NCBI GenBank assembly: GCA_902489075.1
Contig: CABTYO010000003.1
Span: 75,696 to 139,695 of the forward strand
Origin: an uncultured Faecalicatena sp.
GTDB lineage: Bacteria > Bacillota > Clostridia > Lachnospirales > Lachnospiraceae
Length of the DNA stretch: 64,000 nucleotides
Reading direction: 5' to 3'
Shown here: in pieces, positions 50,334-58,294 of the stretch
Numbering within the stretch: the first letter of the stretch is position 1
Layout: each line of letters starts with the position of its first letter
Program-made: the position numbers and the translations under genes
Notes under the pieces: model-generated
Database searches by the model: none
What the model saw: only the letters and a program-made list of their open reading frames with translations
What the model was told of the DNA's origin: nothing

Positions 50334-51449
50334 TTATTTTTTTCTCTTTTCATTGATCTTTTTACGAAGTTCTTCCAACTGTAGCTTGTGGTTGCGGGAT
50401 TCCATTTTCGGGAATGCTTTAACAAGACGGCGGGAAACTCTTGGAGTCTTGCTGCCCAGGTCCTGATAACGTGCCTTTAAGCTTTCTATGCGGCTGCGCA
50501 TTTCCTCAGAGACATCCTGCTTCTTTTCAAATAATCCGGATGCAGTCTCCTGCGTTTTTTCGCGTAACCCAGCAGCAGTCTCCTGCGTTCTTTCACGTAA
50601 CCCAGCGGCAGTCTCCTGCGTTTTTTCGCGTAACCCAGCGGCAGTTTCCTGAGTTCTTTCGCGTAATCCGGCAGCAGTTTCCTGTGTCTTCTCCCGTAAT
50701 CCAGCGGCGGCCTCCTGCGTTTTTTCTCTGATTCCGGCAGCGGCTTCCTGAGTCTTCTCTTTGAATTCAGCAGCAGCTTCCTGGGTCTTTTCTTTGATTC
50801 CGGTGGCTGCTTCATCCAGCTTCTGTCTGGATACTTCCTGTTTTTCCATGGCAGCGATCACTTTTTCGTAGATATCTTCTCCGATCTGGTCCGAAATCTC
50901 GTGCAGTTCTCCGGCTATCTTTTCCATGCTTGCAAGTCGCTTATTGAACTTGAAGATCGCGGATGCAGTAACATAGAGATCGGCGGCCATCGCGATTCCC
51001 AGGATGACCATGAGTATGATCCCTGCGGTATGTGGGATAAGAGAGAGCACCTTTGCAATCGGTGGATGGATAAAATCCATGATTGCCACACAGGCCACGC
51101 CCCACACAAGAGAAAAAACAAGGCAGACGTATCCGCCGATATTAAACGGCTGATTCGAATAGTCCCACCATTTATTATGGAAAATCTTATCCATGGCCCA
51201 TCCGGTGATTCCTTCAAGGAGAGTCACAAGGATGACCGAGGAAACGTACAGCATAATCAGATTTTTCTTATAAGGTGTCAGCAGCGCGATGACAACGGTG
51301 ACTCCCACACCGTAGATCGGACAGATCGGGCCGTTCAAAAATCCGCGGTTGACAAATTTGTGTTCTTTTACCGCCGCGAAGCCGACTTCTGTACACCATC
51401 CCAGAAATCCGTATACAAAAAAGTAAAGTAATATGTAGTAAATATCCAT
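50334..51449 (-). CDS. CmpB-type putative ABC permease with 11-residue tail repeats
   Basis: This 371-residue protein has five helices of the putative ABC permease (CmpB, PF06541) family in residues 1-165: YFFVYGFLGWCTEVGFA, NRGFLNGPICPIYGVG, LEGITGWAMDKIFHNKWWDYS and PFNIGGYVCL. A coiled-coil segment (about 170-215) is followed by nine 11-residue repeats (217-315) of the type GLREKTQETAA and a basic C-terminus. The family usually ends soon after the helices, so the tail is an added module. The repeats resemble LEA/apolipoprotein-like amphipathic helices. Function unknown; no ATPase nearby. Confidence 0.82.
   Translation of the reverse strand: MDIYYILLYFFVYGFLGWCTEVGFAAVKEHKFVNRGFLNGPICPIYGVGVTVVIALLTPYKKNLIMLYVSSVILVTLLEGITGWAMDKIFHNKWWDYSNQPFNIGGYVCLVFSLVWGVACVAIMDFIHPPIAKVLSLIPHTAGIILMVILGIAMAADLYVTASAIFKFNKRLASMEKIAGELHEISDQIGEDIYEKVIAAMEKQEVSRQKLDEAATGIKEKTQEAAAEFKEKTQEAAAGIREKTQEAAAGLREKTQETAAGLRERTQETAAGLREKTQETAAGLRERTQETAAGLREKTQETASGLFEKKQDVSEEMRSRIESLKARYQDLGSKTPRVSRRLVKAFPKMESRNHKLQLEELRKKINEKRKK
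50505..50801 (-). repeat. Nine 33-bp coding repeats
   Basis: Nine tandem 33-bp units encode residues 217-315 of the CmpB-type protein. The central five are nearly identical at DNA level and alternate between two versions (EKTQETAA and ERTQETAA), suggesting recent duplication in 66-bp steps. Confidence 0.85.
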
Positions 51450-51514
51450 AATGATTGCCCCTCTTTCTATTATACTTTATAGAGTAAATGTTATGCCGAA
51501 AAATGTCAATGTGT

Positions 51515-51564
51515 TTGACTTATTGTTCAAAAAGTTCTATAATTGCTAATAGATAATAATTATC
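51515..51564 (+). promoter_or_regulatory. feoAB promoter with Fur box
   Basis: TTGACT (51515-51520), 17 bases, TATAAT (51538-51543). The perfect 6-1-6 palindrome GATAATAATTATC (51552-51564), a canonical Fur-box core, lies over the expected transcription start, so iron-loaded Fur would repress. Confidence 0.85.
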
Positions 51565-51607
51565 AATTGCAGAATCAAAATACAAGATGTTATTCACAGG
51601 AGATGCC

Positions 51608-51835
51608 ATGAGGTTAAAAGAGGGTAAAAATCAACATACTTATCGGGTTCAGGAAATTAATATCGAACTGAATCTGGAGCGGAGACTTGAGGCTCTGGGA
51701 CTTACGACAGGCTCAAAGATCACCATTTTAAACAATGATAAAAAAGGTGCAGTCACAGTGAGATTCCGTGGTACACGTTTTGCCATGGGACGCAGGATTG
51801 CGGATCATATTGCGGTGGAGGAGATCGAAGGATGA
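51608..51835 (+). CDS. feoA: Ferrous iron transport protein A
   Basis: This 75-residue SH3-like protein (RLKEGKNQHTYRVQEI, LERRLEALGLTTGSKITILNN, GTRFAMGRRIADHIAVEEI) is FeoA, the small cytoplasmic partner of FeoB. The ATG at 51608 has AGGAG five bases upstream; an earlier in-frame ATG at 51587 overlaps that site. Its stop overlaps the feoB start (ATGAG). Expression should be iron-repressed through the Fur box. Confidence 0.9.
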   Translation: MRLKEGKNQHTYRVQEINIELNLERRLEALGLTTGSKITILNNDKKGAVTVRFRGTRFAMGRRIADHIAVEEIEG

Positions 51836-53877
51836 GCAGAGAAATCATCAATGTGGGATTTATAGGGAATCCAAATTGCGGAAAAACGACGTTATTCAAT
51901 GCTTATACAGGAGCAAATCTGAAAGTGGCCAACTGGCCGGGGGTTACGGTTGAGAAAAAGGAAGGGAAGGCTTTCTATAAGGAGCAGGAATTCAAGCTGA
52001 TCGACCTGCCGGGGATCTACAGTCTGACTTCCTATACGATGGAGGAGAAGGTATCCAGGGAGTGCATCATGAGTGATGAAGTGGATGTCATCGTGGATGT
52101 GGTGGACGCATCCTGCCTGGAACGGAATCTCTATCTGACGCTGCAGCTCATCGAGCTTGGAAAACCCGTTGTGCTGGCACTGAACATGATGGATATTATA
52201 GAAGAGCGGGGGATGGAGATCGACCTCCACAGACTTCCGGAGATGCTTGGCATCCCTGCGATCCCGGTATCCGCAAGAAAAAGGTCGGGATTAGAGATCC
52301 TGATGCATGCGGTGGCACATCACAAGGATTTTGCAAGGCAGAGCCCGTTCATTCATCATCATCCCGAGCATACCAGACATGTACATAATCATCACAGTGA
52401 ATTCGCCATGGTATACCATGATGACATAGAGGATAAGATCGACCTGATTATTGCCCAGCTGAATGCGAAATATCCTGCGATGCAGAATAAGAGATGGCAT
52501 GCCATCAAGATGCTGGAGCAGGATGCGGCGATTATGGAAGAGTTCCCGCTTGACATGCCAGAAGTTCTGGACCGGAGTTATGAGCAGGATATCATCAACC
52601 AGAAGTATGATTTTATAGAAGAGATCATTCAGGAGACCCTGGTAAATAAAAGCCAGAAGGAAGAGCGGACGGACAAGATCGACCGCTATCTGACGAGCAG
52701 ATGGCTGGGGCTTCCTATTTTCCTTGGGATTATGGCATTGGTCTTCTTCCTGACATTTACTGTGGGAGACTGGCTGAAAGGATACTTTGAAGTGGCACTG
52801 GAATGGTTTTCCGGGAGCGCTCTTGGCCTGCTTGGTGCGTGGCAAGTAAGCCCGATGCTTCAGTCGCTGATTGTGGACGGAATTATTTCCGGTGTGGGCG
52901 GGATCCTGACCTTTTTGCCGAATATCTTTATTCTGTTTCTGGCACTGGCATTCCTGGAAGACAGCGGATATATGTCGAGAGTTGCATTTGTCATGGATGA
53001 TATCATGAGCCACCTGGGATTATCAGGGAGAGCATTTCTTCCCATGCTTCTGGGATTCGGCTGCTCCGTTCCGGCGATCATGGCGTCACGTGCACTGGAA
53101 CACAGAAAAGACAGACTCAAGACCATCCTGGTGACTCCTTTTATGTCCTGCAGTGCAAGGCTGCCGATCTACGTTCTGTTTTCTTCTATGTTTTTTGGGA
53201 AAAATGCCATGCTGGCATGTTATTCCATGTACATATTAGGAATTCTGGTGGCAATCACGGTTGCATTTGTCCTGTCTAAGATTGATGGGAGCAAGGCAGA
53301 GCATGCACTGCTGATCGAACTGCCGGAATATAAGACGCCGAATGCAAGGACCATCGCCATCTATGTGTGGGAAAAGGTGAAGGACTATCTGTCAAAGGCA
53401 GGAACGGTTATTTTCATAGCATCTATTATTATGTGGTTTATCCTGAACTTCGGAATGACCGGATATGTGACCGATATTTCCCAGAGCTTCGGTTCCATGA
53501 TCGGGCGCGCCATCGTTCCACTGTTCACACCGATCGGTCTGGGGTACTGGCAGATCGTCGTGGCACTGATTGCAGGCATCGCGGCAAAAGAAGTTGTTGT
53601 CTCAAGCTGCAGCGTCCTGTTTGGAATCCAGAATATCACGACGGCACATGGTATGGCCAGTTTTGTCGGAACACTGGGGGGCATGGGTTTTGGCGCGGCC
53701 AATGCTTATGCACTGATGGTGTTCTGCCTGCTCTATATTCCATGCACGGCTACCATCGCGACGATCAGACGGGAAGTGGGCAGCAGGAAACTGACACTGG
53801 CATTTGTTCTGTTCCAGCTGGCTGTGGCATGGATCGTCAGCTTCGCGGCATTCCACATTACAGGTCTGTTCCTGTAA
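51832..53877 (+). CDS. feoB: Ferrous iron transporter FeoB with His-rich insert
   Basis: The 681-residue protein has an N-terminal GTPase (G1 GNPNCGKTT at 12-20, G3 DLPG at 58-61, G4 NMMD at 118-121). A guanine-dissociation inhibitor helical region and a membrane part follow, with two Gate motifs (GFGCSVPAIMASRALEHRKDR; AGIAAKEVVVSSCSVLFG). It imports Fe2+. Residues 163-196 are unusual: eleven histidines in 34 residues (for instance SPFIHHHPEH) just after the G5 region, a candidate metal-binding segment. No FeoC follows. Confidence 0.93.
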   Translation: MSREIINVGFIGNPNCGKTTLFNAYTGANLKVANWPGVTVEKKEGKAFYKEQEFKLIDLPGIYSLTSYTMEEKVSRECIMSDEVDVIVDVVDASCLERNLYLTLQLIELGKPVVLALNMMDIIEERGMEIDLHRLPEMLGIPAIPVSARKRSGLEILMHAVAHHKDFARQSPFIHHHPEHTRHVHNHHSEFAMVYHDDIEDKIDLIIAQLNAKYPAMQNKRWHAIKMLEQDAAIMEEFPLDMPEVLDRSYEQDIINQKYDFIEEIIQETLVNKSQKEERTDKIDRYLTSRWLGLPIFLGIMALVFFLTFTVGDWLKGYFEVALEWFSGSALGLLGAWQVSPMLQSLIVDGIISGVGGILTFLPNIFILFLALAFLEDSGYMSRVAFVMDDIMSHLGLSGRAFLPMLLGFGCSVPAIMASRALEHRKDRLKTILVTPFMSCSARLPIYVLFSSMFFGKNAMLACYSMYILGILVAITVAFVLSKIDGSKAEHALLIELPEYKTPNARTIAIYVWEKVKDYLSKAGTVIFIASIIMWFILNFGMTGYVTDISQSFGSMIGRAIVPLFTPIGLGYWQIVVALIAGIAAKEVVVSSCSVLFGIQNITTAHGMASFVGTLGGMGFGAANAYALMVFCLLYIPCTATIATIRREVGSRKLTLAFVLFQLAVAWIVSFAAFHITGLFL

Positions 53878-53920
53878 GAAAGAGATGAGAATCACAGAGG
53901 TGAGAGATTAATTCTGCCCC

Positions 53921-53993
53921 TTCAGACAGGACAGCCTCCCGGTTCACTTGAGAGTTTCACTCTTAAGCGGTCCGGGAGGCTGTCCTGTCTGAA
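53921..53993. terminator. Long hairpin between feoB and truA
   Basis: A perfect 22-bp stem (53921-53942 with 53972-53993), with an inner CTTGAGAGT/ACTCTTAAG stem. It can act as a terminator in both directions, although the T tract is short. It reaches the last codons of truA. Confidence 0.75.
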
Positions 53994-54728
53994 TTAATAT
54001 TCAATTTCCTGCAGGAATAATCCCTTCGGATCACAGGGAGCACTTGCAGTCTCTTCTCCAGCAAAAATAGCCTCGATACATTCCTTTTTTCTCTTTCCAA
54101 GTCCGATATCCAGCAGGGTGCTGACGATCATTCTCGGCATATTGTGCAGGAAATCCCGCGCTTTCAGCGTAATCTGGATCTCATCTGCATCTCCGTAAAT
54201 AGCAATATCATACATCTCTTTTTCTGTAGATTTACTTTTCTTAACAGTAGAAAAATTCTTGAAATCATGTCTGCTGACCAGCAGGAGGGCAGCCTGCTGC
54301 ATTACTGCAATATCCGGTGTCTTAAAAGCATAGTATGTATACTTCCGGTCGAACACACTGGGAACACTGCCGATTGCTATGCGGTACAGATAGGTTCTGG
54401 ACTTTGCATTCAGTGAGGCGTGGAAACGCTCCGGCATCTCCTCAGCGGACAGAACTGCAATATCCATCGGCAGATAACGGTTCAGGTACTGCATGATCTC
54501 AGCCGGCTTTCTGTCAGAGGTAGTCTTGAAACTGACTGTCTGTGCATAAGCGTGCACACCCACTTCCGTCCGGGCACCGCAGAATAATTCCACATCCTCC
54601 GCAGTCATCTTATGGATGACTTCCAAAAGCTTATTGGAAACCGTATTCGTAGATTCCCCCTTGGCACGCTGCCAGCCCTGATAACGTGAACCATCGTATT
54701 CCAGTACTAATTTTATATTATGCGTCAT
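53994..54728 (-). CDS. TruA-family pseudouridine synthase, catalytic Asp replaced by Glu
   Basis: This 244-residue protein has the TruA fold (LVLEYDGSRYQGWQ, NRYLPMDIAVLSAEEMPERFHA, SRTYLYRI, PRMIVSTLLDIGLGKR). TruA modifies U38-40 of tRNA anticodon arms and needs the Asp of the GRTDxGVHA motif. Here the motif reads GARTEVGVHA, with Glu55 (codon GAA) in that place. It is therefore probably a paralogue with altered or lost activity; a standard truA would be expected elsewhere in the genome. The ATG has a GGAG site and an upstream promoter. Confidence 0.8.
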   Translation of the reverse strand: MTHNIKLVLEYDGSRYQGWQRAKGESTNTVSNKLLEVIHKMTAEDVELFCGARTEVGVHAYAQTVSFKTTSDRKPAEIMQYLNRYLPMDIAVLSAEEMPERFHASLNAKSRTYLYRIAIGSVPSVFDRKYTYYAFKTPDIAVMQQAALLLVSRHDFKNFSTVKKSKSTEKEMYDIAIYGDADEIQITLKARDFLHNMPRMIVSTLLDIGLGKRKKECIEAIFAGEETASAPCDPKGLFLQEIEY

Positions 54729-54779
54729 GAGTAAACTCTCCTTCTATGGTGCAGGAAATCTTAAGATCCTGCTGTATCA

Positions 54780-54808
54780 ATCTTACAGGAAAGAAAAAAA
54801 GAATGCAA
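54780..54808 (-). promoter_or_regulatory. Promoter of the truA-like gene
   Basis: On the minus strand TTGCAT (54803-54808), 17 bases, TAAGAT (54780-54785). It lies between the large inverted-repeat element and the gene. Confidence 0.5.
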
Positions 54809-54823
54809 GATCAATTTGAGAGT

Positions 54824-55619
54824 AGTGACGAGCTTTAGCCTCGGAACGGACGGGGGACGCTGAGAAAAATGTGAAGCACATTTCGCGCCGCCTGTGTACC
54901 TGTCGTTTCAAAACCCTTACCGTTCGTGAAGAAGGCATAACAGAGAAAAGCGGAAAAAGGGAGGCACTGCCATATATGCTGAGAAATCCTGATGATTTCT
55001 CAGCAAGTATGGCACGGAATTAGGCGTTGAACGCCGAATTCCGACCTCCCTTTTTCCACTTTTCTCTGCAACGCCTTCTAGCACGAACTTTATGGGTGTT
55101 TGAAACGACAGGTACACAGGCAGCACGAAACGTGCTCCACATCTTTCTCAGCTGGTTTATCCAGTCGGTAGAAAAAGCATGGTACCATATCGTAACTTCT
55201 TCTCCCAGTACAGTACCACCAATCGATTCAATACGCTGCCCTGGTTTGAGGCCCCTCCTTAGTAACTGGCTTTTCCTCCCGTCCTGATGAACCAGCGGAG
55301 TATGATGGAAGCCGGGGGACTGCCTGCCGTGCTTGTTGTTTCAAAAGTCCTTAAAGCGGTCGATTAGATGTAGTTATGGTCCAGGAGGCGCCCAGAAGGG
55401 ATGAAAATTGATTCTCCAAAATCAATTTTCACCCCGGGCTAAGGCGGAAAAATATCGATTTTTCCGCCGCATCCCAGGTCTGCCCTTCTGGGCGCCTCCT
55501 GGACCATTACTACATCTTCGGCAAGCGGGCGGATTTTGAAACAACAAGCACGGCAGGCAGTCCCCCGGCTTCCATCATACTCCGCGTCCCCATCCGTGCC
55601 GAGGCTAAAGCTCGTCACT
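54824..55619 (-). repeat. 800-bp branched inverted-repeat element
   Basis: An outer stem joins 54824-54860 to 55584-55619 (about 36 bp, three differences). Inside are a left arm (54861-55150) and a right arm (55295-55585), each a long hairpin whose tip splits into two small perfect or near-perfect hairpins. Between them is a middle segment closed by GCTGGTTTATC (55151-55161) with GATGAACCAGC (55286-55296). No credible gene is present. In the left-arm stem, eight of the substitutions between arms would be G-U pairs in a minus-strand RNA and almost none in a plus-strand RNA. Function unknown. Confidence 0.85.
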
Positions 55620-55650
55620 AAGTTCTAATTTGGTAATTTGCCGGATATGG

Positions 55651-55680
55651 TTGATTTTCATCAGTAAGGGATACTATAAT
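55651..55680 (+). promoter_or_regulatory. Promoter of the thioesterase gene
   Basis: TTGATT (55651-55656), 18 bases, TATAAT (55675-55680). The stretch to the gene (55681-55835) has no other gene. Confidence 0.55.
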
Positions 55681-55835
55681 AAGAAAGTGTTCATATAGTC
55701 ATGTTTTATATTTTACAAGATACCCGGCAGTGGTCCGGGAGATTATGATTTGGAGTATCCCTTGTTTTGGAAGGATGCAGTAACTTCGGGGATTTATAAA
55801 ATGATAGCAGCAGAATGCGGATTGGAGTTGTTGGT

Positions 55836-56309
55836 ATGATTGAAGAGAGAAAAGTTTCGGATTCCAGAGTGGAGACGGTGCACATGGTGCGGCCGAACCA
55901 TCTGAATGCAGCAGGGCGTCTGTTTGGGGGGATTCTGATGCAGTGGCTGGATGAGGTGGCAGGGCTGGTAGCGAAGAGACATACGCACAGGAATGTGATT
56001 ACGGCTTCTGTTGATAACCTGCGGTTTATCAAGGGTGCTTATCAGAAGGATGTGATTGTTATTATCGGAAGGGTGACCTATGTGGGGAATACTTCGATGG
56101 AGGTGCGGGTCGACACTTATGTGGAGAATGAGGACGGGATGCGCCGTCCGATCAACAGGGCGTACTTTACAATGGTTGCGCTGGATGAGAATGACAAGCC
56201 GACGAAAGCTCCGCGTCTGATTCTGGAGACGGAGGAAGAACGTGGGGAATGGCTGGCTGCCCAGAAGAGAAGAGAGATGCGGATTAAGAGAAAAGAAGAA
56301 GGCTTTTAA
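55836..56309 (+). CDS. Acyl-CoA thioesterase, hotdog fold
   Basis: The 157-residue protein is a hotdog-fold acyl-CoA thioesterase of the YciA/BFIT type. It has VHMVRPNHLNAAGRLFGGILMQWLDEVAGLVA, where the N and GG/D residues form the active site, then ITASVDNLRFI and GNTSMEVRVDTYVE. It cleaves acyl-CoA in the cytoplasm; chain-length preference is unknown. GGAG eight bases upstream favours the ATG at 55836 over that at 55815. The basic C-terminus (KRREMRIKRKEE) is unusual but common in this subgroup. It ends four bases inside the convergent small gene. Confidence 0.88.
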   Translation: MIEERKVSDSRVETVHMVRPNHLNAAGRLFGGILMQWLDEVAGLVAKRHTHRNVITASVDNLRFIKGAYQKDVIVIIGRVTYVGNTSMEVRVDTYVENEDGMRRPINRAYFTMVALDENDKPTKAPRLILETEEERGEWLAAQKRREMRIKRKEEGF

Positions 56310-56587
56310 CCCTTCTTCTTTAAAAGAGAGCTGACCATGTTGATCGTCTGATCGATCTGGGCCTGCTCTTCTTTTGATTTTCCGTCTTTCAGGATTTCCA
56401 GGATCAGTGAAATCTCCTCACCGGTGAAACGGATCCCTTTTTTGTTGGCGTTGGTGATCAGGGCGAGCATGATCGGGGCCAGGTCTTTGCCGCTTTTGCC
56501 GGAGGTCTGGGAGGCGGCCATATGGATCAGCTCCAGTTTCATCGGATCGATATTCTTCATTGCGGGATGGTTCATCCATTCATTCAT
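56306..56587 (-). CDS. Conserved small helical protein
   Basis: The 93-residue protein (HPAMKNIDPMKLELIHMAASQTSG, then LAPIMLALITNANKKGIRFTGEEISLILEIL) appears all-helical and soluble. I recall similar hypothetical proteins in Lachnospiraceae, but know no function. It starts inside the end of the upstream repeat-protein gene, so the two are cotranscribed. Its last codons overlap the convergent thioesterase gene by four bases. Confidence 0.65.
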   Translation of the reverse strand: MNEWMNHPAMKNIDPMKLELIHMAASQTSGKSGKDLAPIMLALITNANKKGIRFTGEEISLILEILKDGKSKEEQAQIDQTINMVSSLLKKKG

Positions 56588-57641
56588 AATTATGATTTCC
56601 TTTCCGGGTAAAATTTTTGTCGGTTTCAGAAAACAGCCTTTTAGTGCGATTTGGGTTCAATCCATTAGAATAGGCAACATCAGTATGAACATCGCTGTGG
56701 CTCATATCAACTGTATGAATATCACGGCGGCTCATATTCTTCGTATCTATATCACAGGATTCCATACTCTCCGTGTCTATATCACGGGATTTCATATCCT
56801 CAGTATCTATGTCACAGGGACCCACATCTCCTGTATTTATATCATAAGACTCCATATTCTCTGTATTTATACCATAAGATTCTGTTTTCTCTGTGTTTAT
56901 GTCATAAGACTCCACATTTTCTGTATTTCTCTTGTAGGACTTCATATCCTCTGTATGAATATCATGGGCAGTCATATTACCTGCATAAGAATTTATATGA
57001 CCGGTATGCGCATGATCTGCATTTGTATCATTTGTGTACACACCATTTGAGTGCATATTATTTGAGTTCATACCATTTTCATCCGCATGATCTGCGCTCA
57101 TATTATTTTCATCCGTATGATCTGCCTCCATATCATTTGCAAACATATTATTGTACATCTGGAACATGTTCTGCTGTTCCGGGGTCAGCATCCCCATCAT
57201 CATATCCATAGGATTAAATCCGCCGGAGAATAGACCCGACAGACCGCCCATATTCTGGTTCCCATCATTTTCCCCGGATCCGCTGCCGGGAGTAATGTCG
57301 GGGTTCCCCTGGAACATCTGGGCCATTTCCATTATATTCATCATATTTAATAAGGTGTCTATCATCTCCGATTCCTTTGGGGGCATATAGGGCTTTATTT
57401 CCTGCATGATCTCCAGAAAGGACGGCGGAGAGCTGCTGGAAAATGCCTGGGTATGCAGATCATTTCCGGCAGTCTGAAAGAAAGAGATGGCTTCTTTCAG
57501 TTCAAGAAATTTGACGAAGACCCCGAGAAATCTCTGGTTGGAAGAAGGAGTGTAGGGGAGGAAGAGCTTCATCATATGCAGCTGCGGAGGGGTTACAAGT
57601 TCATCGAATGGTGTCATTGGTCTGGGCGGTTGTTTTTCCAT
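56580..57641 (-). CDS. Unrecognised protein with ten-residue acidic repeats
   Basis: The 353-residue protein has an N-terminal helical part (about 1-125; FDELVTPPQLHMMKLFLPY, FLEIMQEIKPYMPPKES) that looks conserved. A Gly/Met/Asn-rich linker (MGGLSGLFSGGFNPMDMMMG) and a long polar tail with about ten 10-residue repeats of the type SYDINTENME follow. The start at 57641 has AAGGAG; the frame also extends to a GTG at 57647. The N-terminal part and its partner gene look like a widespread Lachnospiraceae pair of unknown, possibly sporulation- or envelope-related, role. No signal peptide or membrane helix. Confidence 0.6.
   Translation of the reverse strand: MEKQPPRPMTPFDELVTPPQLHMMKLFLPYTPSSNQRFLGVFVKFLELKEAISFFQTAGNDLHTQAFSSSSPPSFLEIMQEIKPYMPPKESEMIDTLLNMMNIMEMAQMFQGNPDITPGSGSGENDGNQNMGGLSGLFSGGFNPMDMMMGMLTPEQQNMFQMYNNMFANDMEADHTDENNMSADHADENGMNSNNMHSNGVYTNDTNADHAHTGHINSYAGNMTAHDIHTEDMKSYKRNTENVESYDINTEKTESYGINTENMESYDINTGDVGPCDIDTEDMKSRDIDTESMESCDIDTKNMSRRDIHTVDMSHSDVHTDVAYSNGLNPNRTKRLFSETDKNFTRKGNHNYE
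56664..56963 (-). repeat. About ten 30-bp coding repeats
   Basis: Imperfect 30-bp units encode the polar tail (DIHTEDMKSY, KRNTENVESY, DINTEKTESY, GINTENMESY and so on). Most codons for Asp-Ile-x-Thr are kept while the other positions drift. Confidence 0.75.
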
Positions 57642-57763
57642 AGGCACTCCTTATGATAACGTTGTAAATATATATGTGCGAAAGTATAAAAATATGAGGA
57701 TTTGGGAAAACTAAAATCATCTTTCTTACATACTATAATAAGAAGAAAGGAGATGATGTTTCA

Positions 57764-57913
57764 ATGAAACGGAAATTAATTATCGACGGGAATGCAGTAT
57801 ATGAGATAGATGAAGCCTGTATGCTGAAAAAACATCTGACTCAGGAGAAAGAAGACAAACAGCAGGAAACGAAGGACAACCAGAGCCACAGTAATCAGGC
57901 AGAGTCAGAATAA
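57764..57913 (+). CDS. Small acidic/polar protein
   Basis: A 49-residue protein (MKRKLIIDGNAVYEIDEACM, then a Lys/Glu/Gln-rich tail). An AAAGGAG site lies a little far upstream (about 12 bases). The N-terminal sequence looks like a conserved Lachnospiraceae small protein, but I know no function. It is divergent from the repeat-protein gene and ends before a strong terminator, which supports it being expressed. Confidence 0.65.
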   Translation: MKRKLIIDGNAVYEIDEACMLKKHLTQEKEDKQQETKDNQSHSNQAESE

Positions 57914-57936
57914 TTTTTCGTATTATAAAAAAAAGC

Positions 57937-57974
57937 AGCCCCGGCACTTTTTACTGTGCCGGGGCTGTTCTTTC
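57937..57974. terminator. Terminator between two small genes
   Basis: AGCCCCGGCAC pairs with GTGCCGGGGCT over an eight-base loop, followed by GTTCTTT. The opposite side is A-rich, so it may serve both the 49-residue gene and the convergent Cys/Gly-rich gene. Confidence 0.8.
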
Positions 57975-58003
57975 TCAGATTAAATCAGATGAGTGTCTGG
58001 TTA

Positions 58004-58240
58004 TTAGCATCCACATCCGCAGTTTCCACCGCCGAAGCCATTGCCACATCCGCCGCAGAATACAAGCAGTAAGATGATCCACAGACAGCTGTCATTGCAG
58101 CCACATCCGCAGCCGTTGTTTCCGCCGCCAAAGCCGTTTCCACAGCAGCAGAGCAGGATGATAATCCACAGACAAGAAGAGATACCTCCACCATTATTTT
58201 CGCATCCACATCCGCAGTTTGTAGCACTTAAATCACTCAT
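58004..58240 (-). CDS. Cys/Gly-rich small protein with duplicated unit
   Basis: This 78-residue protein is built from two copies of a unit: a CGCG-type cluster, a hydrophobic stretch (SCLWIIILLCCCGNGFGGGN, then SCLWIILLLVFCGGCGNGFG) and a final CGCGC. About 20 per cent of residues are Cys. GGAGG seven bases before the ATG is a strong start. Similar Gly/Cys/Asn proteins occur in Lachnospiraceae spore or membrane contexts, but the function is unknown. The other long minus-strand frame here lacks such a start. Confidence 0.75.
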   Translation of the reverse strand: MSDLSATNCGCGCENNGGGISSCLWIIILLCCCGNGFGGGNNGCGCGCNDSCLWIILLLVFCGGCGNGFGGGNCGCGC

Positions 58241-58294
58241 GTTAAATCCTCCATATATGTTTGATTACAGTTCATAATATGTGGGTGGTTCCAA

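Noticed and set aside
55027..55287. 86-residue plus-strand frame inside the branched element
   Set aside because: It runs across hairpin arms, has no ribosome site and its composition follows the palindromes.
54824..55619. Large inverted repeats considered as an assembly fold-back artefact
   Set aside because: The arms are diverged, nested and branched; a fold-back artefact would give one near-identical arm pair.
57985..58227. 80-residue minus-strand frame (Ala-rich) over the Cys/Gly-rich gene
   Set aside because: It is the shifted frame of the duplicated gene; only the 58240 start has a strong GGAGG.
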